A stretch of DNA of 24,790 bases from a virus, in the IMG/VR virus record IMGVR_UViG_3300021964_000499, positions 1 through 24,790 of that record; one strand, 5' to 3'. The first letter of the stretch is position 1. Every line of letters starts with the position of its first letter. Below, one piece after another: positions 1 to 7,630 of the stretch. Under the pieces are notes generated by a model. The model was given only the letters and a program-made list of their open reading frames with translations. It ran no database searches and was not told the origin of the DNA. The position numbers were made by a program, and so were the translations under genes.

Positions 1-30
1 ATGTTGACGCCTTCTAGGAGATTCTATTAA
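1..30 (+). CDS. 3' end of an upstream gene (partial)
   Basis: Frame 1 is open from the window edge and ends at a TAA at 28-30. The final A of that stop is also the first base of the next ATG (TAATG arrangement), which is the packing used throughout this genome. The last residues read MLTPSRRFY. The ATG at base 1 may be internal to a longer gene, so no function can be assigned. An AGGAG at 16-20 inside this stretch serves the next gene. Confidence 0.4.
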   Translation: MLTPSRRFY

Positions 31-755
31 TGGCTTACGCTCAGGGTAAATACGCACGAGCGATATGTGATCGATGTGGTTTTGATGTAGCTTATTTAGA
101 GCTTAAAAAAGAATGGACTGGATTTAAAGTTTGTAGTGAATGTTATGAACCTAAATCACCTCAGTTAGAACCATCTCATCAAGTTACTGATCCAGAGTCT
201 CTTCATCAACCAAGACCTACAATCTCAGCACCTACTACAGGACAAGGTCATGTTATAATTTCTAACCCGAAAAATTCACTGGGTGTAAGTTCTCCTATTA
301 TGTGGGCAGAAAATAGTGACACAATAGGCTCGATGTATAATATGTCTGCATTAAGCGGTAGTGTAGGAGAAGTAACTATATCAGGAGTAGCAGCAACACC
401 TAGTCCTAGCCCTAGCCCTAGTGTAACAACATACACAGTAACAGTAGCTAGTTATTTAGGAGCTAATTATTTTTACATAGATGGTTCTAGAGCTGCAGCT
501 TTAACAGTAACCGAAGGTCAAACATATAAGTTTGATCAGTCAGACAGTACTAACAGTAGTCATCCTTTAAGATTTTCCACCACTTCAAACGGTACACATG
601 GGGGTGGAACCGAATATACAACAGGTGTTACAACTAGTGGAACTCCAGGAAGTTCAGGAGCCTACACACAAATTGAAGTAGCATCTGGAGCACCAACTCT
701 ATACTATTATTGTACTAATCATAGTGGAATGGGAGGTATAATATATACATCATGA
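30..755 (+). CDS. zinc-ribbon protein with C-terminal cupredoxin-like domain, probable virion protein
   Basis: 241 residues with two putative metal sites. Near the N-terminus two CxxC pairs (C13/C16 and C35/C38) form a four-cysteine zinc-ribbon pattern. A Pro-Ser linker (about 124-131) leads to a beta-rich domain (about 134-241). It contains SHPLRF (H178) and then YYYCTNHSGMGG (C228, H231, M234). His followed by C-x2-H-x2-M is the ligand order of type 1 copper proteins, and the loop spacing equals that of amicyanin. Marine phage structural proteins carry this C-terminal module; I infer a virion or neck role. Copper binding is not demonstrated and the fold could be used without metal. The start is supported by AGGAG ten bases upstream. 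The stop overlaps the adaptor gene start (ATGA). Confidence 0.7.
   Translation: MAYAQGKYARAICDRCGFDVAYLELKKEWTGFKVCSECYEPKSPQLEPSHQVTDPESLHQPRPTISAPTTGQGHVIISNPKNSLGVSSPIMWAENSDTIGSMYNMSALSGSVGEVTISGVAATPSPSPSPSVTTYTVTVASYLGANYFYIDGSRAAALTVTEGQTYKFDQSDSTNSSHPLRFSTTSNGTHGGGTEYTTGVTTSGTPGSSGAYTQIEVASGAPTLYYYCTNHSGMGGIIYTS
399..422 (+). repeat. hexamer tandem repeat encoding a Pro-Ser linker
   Basis: Four copies of a CCTAG(C/T) hexamer encode four Pro-Ser dipeptides. They separate the N-terminal part of the first complete gene from its cupredoxin-like C-terminal domain. Such in-frame hexamers can change copy number without disrupting the protein. Confidence 0.7.
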
Positions 756-1402
756 GTTTTACATACACAACTTTAAAAACAGCTATACAAGATTACTTAG
801 AAAGTTCAGAGTCTAGTTTTGTAACTAACCTACCTACGTTTATTACAACAGCAGAAGAACGTATATTTAAAAATGTACAGTTAGATGATTTTAGAAAAAA
901 TCAAGTTGGAAACCTTACATCTTCAGGAACTTATTTAGAAACACCTACTGATTACCTAGCACCTTTTAGTTTAGCTGTTATAGATAGCAGCAGTAACTAT
1001 AACTACCTACTATTAAAACAAGTTTCTTTCATTAGGGATTTTACTCCTAATGCATCCACAACAGGACTACCAAAATATTACGCAGAATTTGACGACAATA
1101 CTTTTATAGTCGCACCTACCCCAGATTCAACCTACGAGGTTGAACTGCATTACTACTATAGACCAGCATCACTCACTACTACTACAGGCAGTGAAACAAC
1201 ATGGCTGTCTAAAAATGCTCCTAATGCTATTTTATATGGCAGTTTAGTCGAAGCATGCACGTATCTCAAAAATTATGAAGCAATACCAGCATACGAATCT
1301 AAGTTTCAAGAGGCTTTATTAGGATTAAAAAATCTTGGTGAAGCTAAATCAACTAGAGACCAATACAGGTACGATGAAATAAGGAGAGAACCACAAGCAT
1401 GA
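752..1402 (+). CDS. head-tail adaptor protein, SU10-type family
   Basis: 216 residues. The N-terminal pattern (TLKTAIQDYLESSE, then a helix ending FITTAEERIFKN) followed by a beta-rich middle with YLETPTDYLAP and FIVAPTP is typical of the SU10-like adaptor family of podoviruses. These proteins form the ring under the portal to which the tail nozzle docks. The C-terminus is helical and charged, as in other adaptors. The gene starts in an ATGA overlap with its upstream neighbour and ends in another ATGA overlap with the next gene, implying translational coupling. Recognition rests on family resemblance read by eye; the exact family should be confirmed by profile search. Confidence 0.7.
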   Translation: MSFTYTTLKTAIQDYLESSESSFVTNLPTFITTAEERIFKNVQLDDFRKNQVGNLTSSGTYLETPTDYLAPFSLAVIDSSSNYNYLLLKQVSFIRDFTPNASTTGLPKYYAEFDDNTFIVAPTPDSTYEVELHYYYRPASLTTTTGSETTWLSKNAPNAILYGSLVEACTYLKNYEAIPAYESKFQEALLGLKNLGEAKSTRDQYRYDEIRREPQA

Positions 1403-2139
1403 AAATACCAGAACTTAAAGGCAAACATGTAGCAATAGTAGCCATGGGCGAAAGTCAAATAGATTTTCACTTATCTCGTGTTCACAGTAACAAGTATGAT
1501 GAAGTGTGGGGAATAAACTGCATGGGTGAAATAACTAAGTGTGATAGAGTATTTATGATGGATCCAGTAAGTCGTTTTCTCGATACAGATGACGCTGGTA
1601 GTCAAACTGAAATTATGGCAACTATGTTTAAAAACTATAAAGGACCAATCTACACTTGTGAACTAGATGACAGAGTACCTAACGCAGAAGTGTTTCCTTT
1701 ACAAGAAGTAGTTTCATACGCAGATTGTGCTTATTTAAATAACACAGTACCTTTTGCTTTCGCTTTTGCTCTGTATCAAGAAGTAGACTCAATTAGTATT
1801 TATGGAATAGATTTTAGTTATAGAGGTAATTTGCATTTTGCAGAAGCAGGAAAAGCATGTTGTGAATTTTGGTTAGCTAAATGTATTGAGCGAGGAATGA
1901 CTGTAGGTGTAGGTTCAAGATCTGGTTTGTTAGACACTAACGTTCCAATAGATGAAAGAATATATGGTTATCATAGACTACCTGACCCTGTTATAATGGC
2001 AGTAGAAAATGGTGCTTTTAAACAAACAACTTTGAGTCAATATAATAAAAAACTCAGAGATGAAAATGTAAGAAAATTAACTCAAGGCGAAATAGAAGTA
2101 CCATCAGTACTTCACGCACCAGAAGCTAAAAGGTATTAA
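1399..2139 (+). CDS. Rossmann-like protein resembling DUF115/MptE family
   Basis: 246 residues without a signal peptide or membrane segment. An N-terminal beta-strand and turn (HVAIVAMGESQIDF, residues 10-23) is followed by EVWGINCMGEITKCDRVFMMDP (35-56, first part shown only as a landmark). A second landmark is SISIYGIDFSYRG (131-143). Strand-rich Rossmann-like proteins of the DUF115/MptE type, related to GT42 sialyltransferase-like folds, show the same sequence of landmarks, including a YGxDF element. Whether it is an enzyme and on what substrate cannot be read from the sequence. It lies between adaptor and small structural genes, unusual for an enzyme, which suggests a virion-linked role or modification of a glycan. 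ATGA overlap with the adaptor gene. Confidence 0.5.
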   Translation: MKIPELKGKHVAIVAMGESQIDFHLSRVHSNKYDEVWGINCMGEITKCDRVFMMDPVSRFLDTDDAGSQTEIMATMFKNYKGPIYTCELDDRVPNAEVFPLQEVVSYADCAYLNNTVPFAFAFALYQEVDSISIYGIDFSYRGNLHFAEAGKACCEFWLAKCIERGMTVGVGSRSGLLDTNVPIDERIYGYHRLPDPVIMAVENGAFKQTTLSQYNKKLRDENVRKLTQGEIEVPSVLHAPEAKRY

Positions 2140-2140
2140 T

Positions 2141-2431
2141 TTGTTTCCTACAGACGGTGTTTCTGGGTTTGGTCAAATCACAGTAAAAACAGAAACTAAT
2201 AAAGGTCATAGCCCTGAGTTTTGGGCAGAGCAATGTACGAATAGAATATGTGGTATTTCTGCAAATGCACAAGATCATATTCGTCAACAAGCAGAAGAAT
2301 ATAGACTAGCTATTTACAATACAATACTTTATCATATTAAATGTGCAATGAACAGTGAGCGATGTACAATGGCTAACCTATTAGGCACACAAGGTCACGA
2401 AGACCTAGCTAAAATATTAAAGGAACTTTAA
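2141..2431 (+). CDS. conserved small phage protein, function unknown
   Basis: 96 residues, mostly alpha-helical. It begins with TTG, preceded by an AAGG about eight bases upstream and placed one base after the previous stop. No ATG lies in a position that would keep the conserved N-terminal part. The core HSPEFWAEQCTNRICG plus HIRQQAEEYR is a pattern I recognise from cyanophage and other marine podovirus proteins of unknown function encoded near structural genes. No membrane segment or known catalytic motif is visible. Its position between the connector genes and the fibre genes suggests an assembly or minor structural role, which is inference. Confidence 0.65.
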   Translation: MFPTDGVSGFGQITVKTETNKGHSPEFWAEQCTNRICGISANAQDHIRQQAEEYRLAIYNTILYHIKCAMNSERCTMANLLGTQGHEDLAKILKEL

Positions 2432-2432
2432 C

Positions 2433-2861
2433 ATGGCAATATCATCAACACTTACGACTAGTTTTAAGAAAGAACTATTAGAAGCTAAACATAATTTTTT
2501 AGCGTCTGGTGGTAATTCATTTAAATTAGCTTTATACACTAGTTCAGCAACAATGGGTGCTACTACTACAGCGTACAGTACAAGTCAAGAATCATCAGGG
2601 ACAAATTATACTGCAGGTGGTTCAGCTTTAACAAATATTAATCCAACAAGTTCAGGAACTACAGGTTTTACTGACTTTGCTGATTTAACATTTGGTACAG
2701 CGACTGTTACTGCTAGAGGTTGTTTAATTTATAACGACACAAATGCTGATAGATCAGTAGCAACAATTGACTTTGGTGGCGATAAAACATCTACCGCTGG
2801 AGACTTTACTATTGTATTTCCTGCTGCAGCAGCCAGCACAGCGATTATAAGAATCGCCTAG
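2433..2861 (+). CDS. small Thr/Ser/Ala-rich structural protein
   Basis: 142 residues. It opens with a helix (FKKELLEAKHNFLASGG) and continues as a beta-rich, Thr/Ser/Gly-rich chain beginning SFKLALYTSSATMG and including a TNYTAGG segment. Proteins with this opening are common in the structural modules of marine and other environmental phages; their exact place in the virion is not known to me. A good AAGGA ribosome-binding site lies just upstream, and the ATG follows the previous stop by one base. The lack of charged residues in the C-terminal half is typical of a packed capsid or tail surface protein. Confidence 0.6.
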   Translation: MAISSTLTTSFKKELLEAKHNFLASGGNSFKLALYTSSATMGATTTAYSTSQESSGTNYTAGGSALTNINPTSSGTTGFTDFADLTFGTATVTARGCLIYNDTNADRSVATIDFGGDKTSTAGDFTIVFPAAAASTAIIRIA

Positions 2862-2867
2862 CCTTAA

Positions 2868-3506
2868 ATGGCTATTGTTAACGGTTGGGGTAGAGGCACG
2901 TGGGGTCAACTCACATGGGGAGAACCTATACCACTTACACTTACTGCACCTTCAGCAGCAATATCTGCTCTCGGAACTGTAACACCAAAAGCAGCAGCAA
3001 CAATTACTCTTACAGGTTTAAGCGTAACTGCTACTAATGGTGGCGTAGCAGTAGAGGCAGGTGGTAAAATTGGAGTCAATGGTTTAGCAGGAACTTCTGC
3101 TTTAGGAACAGCAACCACAGTTTCAAACAACACTTTAAATGTTTCAGGTTTAGCAGGAACTTCTGCTTTAGGAACAGCTACAACTGATGCAGAAGCCAAT
3201 GTAAGTCCTTCAGGTTTAGGAGCTACTGGTGGAGTAGGTTCTTTAACTGTTACAGGAAAAGCTATTCAAACTCCAACAGGACAAGCTGGAACATCAGCTT
3301 TAGGTACTGCAACTACTCAAACTGATAATAGATTTGTGATAAATGTATTTGGTAATACTGTTGGATTGGTTGGAGATCCAACTTTTATTATTACAGCTAA
3401 TGTTACATTAACAGGTGTATCAGCTACAGGAGTAGTAAGTACACTTAATATTTGGTCGCCTGTTAAGGATGACCAAACAGCAAACTGGAGAGAAATTGCA
3501 GCATAA
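2868..3506 (+). CDS. Gly/Ala/Thr-rich repeat protein with N-terminal GWG motif, probable virion surface protein
   Basis: 212 residues. The N-terminus carries GWGRGTWGQLTWG (residues 6-18), a Trp-Gly pattern typical of marine phage surface proteins. The rest is a low-complexity array of Gly, Ala, Thr and Leu. GLAGTSALGTATT appears twice perfectly with 22-residue spacing, and a variant (GQAGTSALGTATT) occurs later. The C-terminus ends in a distinct segment with WSPVKDDQTANWREI. The repeats suggest an extended beta structure, such as a decoration or fibre-base protein. No strong ribosome-binding site is visible in front of the ATG, so translation may be coupled to the upstream gene, whose stop is six bases away. 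Function unknown. Confidence 0.6.
   Translation: MAIVNGWGRGTWGQLTWGEPIPLTLTAPSAAISALGTVTPKAAATITLTGLSVTATNGGVAVEAGGKIGVNGLAGTSALGTATTVSNNTLNVSGLAGTSALGTATTDAEANVSPSGLGATGGVGSLTVTGKAIQTPTGQAGTSALGTATTQTDNRFVINVFGNTVGLVGDPTFIITANVTLTGVSATGVVSTLNIWSPVKDDQTANWREIAA
3081..3316 (+). repeat. in-frame direct repeats inside the GWG repeat protein
   Basis: A 32-base unit at 3081-3112 is repeated without change at 3147-3178, 66 bases later (22 codons). A diverged third copy lies around 3282-3316. The first two being identical at the DNA level, including synonymous positions, points to recent duplication or recombination between copies. Confidence 0.75.
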
Positions 3507-3561
3507 TAAAACTATAAACTTTTCTCTTTTTGATTTATTATATACAATATAGGAACAAATT
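3507..3561 (+). promoter_or_regulatory. A/T-rich intergenic gap with possible promoter
   Basis: This is the longest gap between plus-strand genes in the window. It contains a pyrimidine run (3520-3530) and then an A/T stretch with TATACAATAT (3541-3550) that could act as a -10 element. AGGA (3551-3554) is the ribosome-binding site of the fibre gene at 3562. No convincing -35 box was found and no hairpin precedes the T run, so promoter and terminator are both only possible. Confidence 0.25.
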
Positions 3562-4542
3562 ATGGCAACCTACGTTAACAATTTAAGACTCAAGGAAATC
3601 AGCACAGGTGACGAAAGCGGAACTTGGGGTACTTCTACTAATACTAATCTGGAATTAATTGGTGAAGCTCTAGGCATAGGTACTGAAGCTATTACCACTA
3701 ATGCAGACACTCACGCTACGACAGTAGCAGATGGAACAGCAGACGCAGGAAGAGCCTTTTATCTTAAATACACAGGTACTCTAGATTCAGCTTGTACCAT
3801 TACGATTGGTCCAAACACTATGAAGCGTGTGCAAATTATTGAAAACGCTACTAGTGGATCGCAAAATATAATTATATCGCAAGGCTCTGGAGCCAATGTG
3901 ACTATTGCTGCTGGAAAAGTAGCAGTAGTTCAATTAGACGGAGCAGGAAGTGGAGCAGCAGTATTAGATGTATTCACTGATTTAGCAGTTACAGATAGCT
4001 TATCAATTAACGGAACTACTTTAACTATTGGTGATGCTACAGCAGAAGATACTAAAATAGTTTTTGATGGCAATGCCCAAGATTTTTATGTGGGATTAGA
4101 TGATAGTGCTGATGATTTAGTTATAGGACTAGGCTCAACAGTTGGTACAACACCAGCTATATCAGTAGATGAGGATCAGTTTGTAACAATGCCTAAAAAA
4201 GTTACAGCTTCTACTTCAGCTAATATTAGCCAAGTAGCTATTACTTCAAGCTCTAATGCAACAGCTTGGGATGCACGAGCAGCAGCGAATGCATATTATG
4301 TAACAGTTGAAAACACAACATTCTCTGCACCAAGTAATGCAGTAGAGGGAGCTATTATTAGTATTGAGATAGCTCAAGGTGGGACAGCTAGGACAGTTGC
4401 TTGGAATACAGTATTCGAGTTTGCAGCAAGTACAGCTCCTACTGTTACTGCTACAGCTTCTAAAACAGATATATTTGCATTTAGATACAATGGCTCTGTA
4501 TGGCAAGAAATAGGCAGAAGTCAAAATATGGCTCAAACCTAA
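3562..4542 (+). CDS. tail-fibre-type structural protein with conserved N-terminal region
   Basis: 326 residues. The N-terminal segment (ATYVNNLRLKEISTGDESG, then TWGTSTNTNLELIGEALG) is a recurring module in marine phage fibre and tail proteins, where it probably attaches the protein to the virion. The middle and C-terminal parts are beta-rich, with many Ala, Thr, Ser and Gly, low charge and no membrane segment. The C-terminal half (about 225-326) resembles a compact beta domain ending FAFRYNGSVWQEIGRSQN, common at fibre tips. AGGA eight bases upstream supports the start. The next gene begins two bases after the stop. The host-binding role is inferred from the family and position. Confidence 0.65.
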   Translation: MATYVNNLRLKEISTGDESGTWGTSTNTNLELIGEALGIGTEAITTNADTHATTVADGTADAGRAFYLKYTGTLDSACTITIGPNTMKRVQIIENATSGSQNIIISQGSGANVTIAAGKVAVVQLDGAGSGAAVLDVFTDLAVTDSLSINGTTLTIGDATAEDTKIVFDGNAQDFYVGLDDSADDLVIGLGSTVGTTPAISVDEDQFVTMPKKVTASTSANISQVAITSSSNATAWDARAAANAYYVTVENTTFSAPSNAVEGAIISIEIAQGGTARTVAWNTVFEFAASTAPTVTATASKTDIFAFRYNGSVWQEIGRSQNMAQT

Positions 4543-4543
4543 C

Positions 4544-5953
4544 ATGGAAACCCTACAGAGAACAGCTAATCGAGGTAGCGTATCTACTGGGTATGATGTA
4601 GATAACTCTTGTGCATTTGAAGATGGTCTTTCAGAAGGTTTACATAAATCTCTATCAAGTCAAAGCAGAGATTGTTTTACAATTAGTTTTTGGTTAAAAA
4701 GAACAGCCTTAGGTGCACAAAGACTTGTAGGAGCAGGTGCAAGTGGCGACAACGAAGTTATTATTCAATTTACAAGTTCTGATGAATTAGAGTTTTACTC
4801 ATGGGAAGGTGCATATGCTATGCGCTATAAAACCAATAGAGTTTTTCGTGATACGAATGCTTGGTATCATTTTGCTTTTCTTGTAGATACAAGACTTTCA
4901 ACAGCAAGTGAAAGAACACAAATTTATGTTAATGGTGTTTTGGAAACATCATTTTCTGTTTCTGTAGTGCCTGGACAAAATTCATTATTTGATTGGACTA
5001 CTAATATTTATGTAGGTAAAGGAGGAGCTGCGGCAGATGCAGACATGAGTGGTTATTTATCTGAGTTTGTTTATTTAGATGACACTAAAGCTGCACATAC
5101 AGACTTAGGAGAGTTTGATAGTGACACAGGTATTTGGATTCCTATAGATGTAAGTGGTTTAACTTTTGGTACTAATGGAGCATATTTAGATTTTAAAGAT
5201 TCCTCTAACATGGGTAATGATGCTAATGGTGGTACAGACTTTACTGAAACCAACATCTCATCCGCAGATCAAGCGACTGACACACCAACCAATAACTTTG
5301 CAACCTTTAACCAATTACATCCCAAAGCTGCAAGCACAAATGTAGCTAATGGTGCAGTACAATTTTATATAAATAGCAATTATCAAACAGCAGTTTCATC
5401 TATAGCAGTTACAACAGGCAAGTGGTATGCAGAGTTCAGCTGCAATTCAACCACATCTTTTATTGGTATAGTTGATGTTGAGGATGGATATATACCGCAA
5501 AACCATACTGGTTATTATTTAGGTTATGCAGGTGGTAATCAAAATAGGTCAGTTGGTTTAAGAGGCTCAGATGGAGCTTTGCTAAATAGGACTGGTGATT
5601 TTTGGGGTGCTTCATATAGTGCCAATGACATTATTGGTATTGGTTTGAACATGGACGATAGAAAAATAAATTTTTCTGTAAACGGCACTTGGATGTCATC
5701 AGATAATAGTGGCACGCCTGCGAATGGTGCTACATGGAACACAAGTTCTAGTCTTGGCGATGCTTGGACTGATGTTATAACAATGGGTGTAACTGGCTAT
5801 AGTAATATTACTTGGAAATGTAATTTTGGTGGTTATACTTTAATTTCTATATCAAGTGGCAACAGCGATGCCAACGGATATGGCAACTTTGAATATGCTG
5901 TGCCGTCTGGTTTTTATGCTTTGTGTTCAAAAAATTTAGCGGAGCATGGATAA
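4544..5953 (+). CDS. LamG + SPRY domain protein, probable receptor-binding or fibre protein
   Basis: 469 residues. The first domain (about 43-180) reads as a LamG/concanavalin-like jelly roll: FTISFWLKR, then NAWYHFAFLVD, then IYVNGVLETSF and YVGKGG. A linker with DTPTNNFATFNQL (about 246-258) is followed by a SPRY-like domain (about 292-430) with GKWYAEFS, FIGIVDVEDG and IGIGLNMDDRKINFSVNG. Both folds commonly bind sugars or proteins at cell surfaces, so adhesion to the host is the likely role. The C-terminus (SGFYALCSKNL) is the joint that in many marine phage proteins continues into a further domain; here a stop codon follows and the continuing family is encoded by the next gene. The start is two bases after the previous stop, without a clear ribosome-binding site. 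Confidence 0.7.
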   Translation: METLQRTANRGSVSTGYDVDNSCAFEDGLSEGLHKSLSSQSRDCFTISFWLKRTALGAQRLVGAGASGDNEVIIQFTSSDELEFYSWEGAYAMRYKTNRVFRDTNAWYHFAFLVDTRLSTASERTQIYVNGVLETSFSVSVVPGQNSLFDWTTNIYVGKGGAAADADMSGYLSEFVYLDDTKAAHTDLGEFDSDTGIWIPIDVSGLTFGTNGAYLDFKDSSNMGNDANGGTDFTETNISSADQATDTPTNNFATFNQLHPKAASTNVANGAVQFYINSNYQTAVSSIAVTTGKWYAEFSCNSTTSFIGIVDVEDGYIPQNHTGYYLGYAGGNQNRSVGLRGSDGALLNRTGDFWGASYSANDIIGIGLNMDDRKINFSVNGTWMSSDNSGTPANGATWNTSSSLGDAWTDVITMGVTGYSNITWKCNFGGYTLISISSGNSDANGYGNFEYAVPSGFYALCSKNLAEHG

Positions 5954-7060
5954 ATGGCTTATACAACAATAGACAGACCTGAAGATCATTTTACTACAAT
6001 GACTTATACAGGAAATGGAACAGATGATAGAGCATTAACTAATGGCAATGAAAATAATTTAAAGCCAGATATTTTGTGGATTAAAAAACAAGATGCTGCG
6101 GCAGGTTATTACTGGGGAACCAGTTCATGGAGAACAGGTGGCGGTGCTATAAGTGCAGCTTTGTATTACGAAACAGATGCTAATGGTGCAAGACTTTACG
6201 ATACAACCACAGTCAAAAGTTTTGATACAGATGGCTTCACGCTTGGGACAAACAGTGGAACAAATACTAATGGAGATAAGTATATAGCCTGGCAATTCAA
6301 AATGAATGAAGGAACTTTAAGCACAAACAGTGATGGAGATGTCAATACATCTATACAGATTAATAGTGATGCAAAAATTTCAAGCGGAACTTATGTAGGC
6401 AATGGTACTTCCGATACTTCTTTTGGGCATGGATTAGGATTAAAACCTGATTGGATATTTATACGATCTTTTTCAAGAACTGAAGATGGCAAAGTTTATA
6501 TGAAAGGTGCTGAAACTGCTAATGGCGGTATGCAGACACTAAATGAAAATACAGTGCCTAACAATTCAAATGCTCTTATGTATTCACAACCAACAACCAG
6601 TGTGTTTACACTTGGGAATGCTTTGGAAGTAAACCAAAATAGCGGTAATCTTGTTTTTTGGGCGATGGCTAATGTGCAGGGTTTTTCTAAAAGTGGTAAG
6701 TATGTTGGTAATGGAACTAATGATAATGGTCCATTTGTATATCTCGGCTTTACCCCATCATTTGTAATGATAAAAAGGACTGATACAACTGATAATTGGG
6801 TAATACATAGTTACAAATTAGGAACCAATGCAGGTAGTGGTAATAATATTGGCAACTTATTTAATCTAAATGACTGCACTTTAAAAGCAAACACAAATGA
6901 TCAAGCAGGAGCATATGGAGAAATAGATATGTTATCCAATGGATTCAAAGTTCTTTTAGGTGGTGCTGCTGAAAACGCATCAGGTGGTACATATGCCTAT
7001 CTTGCTATAGCTATTCATCCAATGGTTACAAGTGGCGGAGTGCCTGCTTGTGCAAGTTAA
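5954..7060 (+). CDS. three-repeat fibre-associated protein
   Basis: 368 residues, beginning MAYTTIDRPEDHF. Three copies of a roughly 100-125-residue unit are visible. Each opens with Y-x-GNGT-x-D and then has a P-(D/S)-x-x-x-I-(K/R) element: residues 16-44, 144-171 and 247-274. The units are rich in aromatic and Gly residues and look like beta-sandwich domains. This family, with its PDxxWIK-type signature, is frequent in marine phages either alone or fused behind SPRY-type domains. The ATG directly abuts the stop of the LamG/SPRY gene, with GGAG nine bases upstream inside that gene. I infer that the two products work together in an adhesion device. Confidence 0.6.
   Translation: MAYTTIDRPEDHFTTMTYTGNGTDDRALTNGNENNLKPDILWIKKQDAAAGYYWGTSSWRTGGGAISAALYYETDANGARLYDTTTVKSFDTDGFTLGTNSGTNTNGDKYIAWQFKMNEGTLSTNSDGDVNTSIQINSDAKISSGTYVGNGTSDTSFGHGLGLKPDWIFIRSFSRTEDGKVYMKGAETANGGMQTLNENTVPNNSNALMYSQPTTSVFTLGNALEVNQNSGNLVFWAMANVQGFSKSGKYVGNGTNDNGPFVYLGFTPSFVMIKRTDTTDNWVIHSYKLGTNAGSGNNIGNLFNLNDCTLKANTNDQAGAYGEIDMLSNGFKVLLGGAAENASGGTYAYLAIAIHPMVTSGGVPACAS
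5999..6775 (+). repeat. three protein-level repeat units within the fibre-associated gene
   Basis: The signature segments lie at 5999-6085, 6383-6466 and 6692-6775. Conservation is visible at the protein level (TYTGNGTDD, TYVGNGTSD, KYVGNGTND, each followed about 15 residues later by a P-x4-I-(K/R) element) but DNA identity is low, so the duplication is old. Confidence 0.65.
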
Positions 7061-7081
7061 TAAAAAAATGAGGAATAAATT

Positions 7082-7621
7082 ATGTGGGCATTAGTAGAAT
7101 CAGGAAATATAAGTAAGGTTTATAGTAAACCTTCACAATTAACCATAGGAGACATTCAATATCCTAGCAATATTCATAGCCTTTGGTCAGAGGCAGAACT
7201 CAAAGCCATAGGTGTTTATGAAGTCGTAGTAGATAATACCAACCTTAAAAATGGGGGGTATTATAACAACACAAATCAATCGTTTACATTTGCTAGTAAT
7301 AAGGTAACTGCAAGTTATGGAACAGCCACAGCAAGAGATTTAGACACCTTAAAAACAAGTCATTGTGAAACAATAGATAATCAAGCTTATAGCTTACTAA
7401 AACCTAATGATTGGATGGTGGTTAGAAATGCAGAAAGTTCTAAAGCTATACCTTCAGATTGGCTAGACTACAGGGTAGCAGTCAGAACAGCAGCATCAAG
7501 CATGAAAACAAAAATTAATGCAGTTGCAAATGTAGATGCTTTGGCAGCACTATATGTGTATAACGATGCCACACCACCAGTAAGACCTCTGGGTGAGTGG
7601 CCAACCCCACCAACTTCATAG
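7082..7621 (+). CDS. tail assembly chaperone-like protein (Phage_tail_APC type C-terminus)
   Basis: 179 residues. The N-terminal part (ISKVYSKPSQLTIGDIQYP, then LWSEAELKAIGVYEV) is a module often encoded right after fibre genes. The C-terminal part (about 101-136) has the pattern of Pfam Phage_tail_APC: AYSLLKPNDWMVVRNAES, then IPSDWLDYRVAVR, i.e. LL-x2-x-DW ... E ... P-x-x-W-x-x-YR. Proteins of this kind assist folding or assembly of tail fibres, which fits the position directly after three fibre-type genes. Start supported by GAGG about ten bases upstream. It is not clear whether this protein stays in the virion. Confidence 0.6.
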   Translation: MWALVESGNISKVYSKPSQLTIGDIQYPSNIHSLWSEAELKAIGVYEVVVDNTNLKNGGYYNNTNQSFTFASNKVTASYGTATARDLDTLKTSHCETIDNQAYSLLKPNDWMVVRNAESSKAIPSDWLDYRVAVRTAASSMKTKINAVANVDALAALYVYNDATPPVRPLGEWPTPPTS

Positions 7622-7630
7622 GAGTAAAAT

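Noticed and set aside
3520-3530. Pyrimidine/T run as a rho-independent terminator
   Set aside because: No G/C-rich hairpin precedes it.
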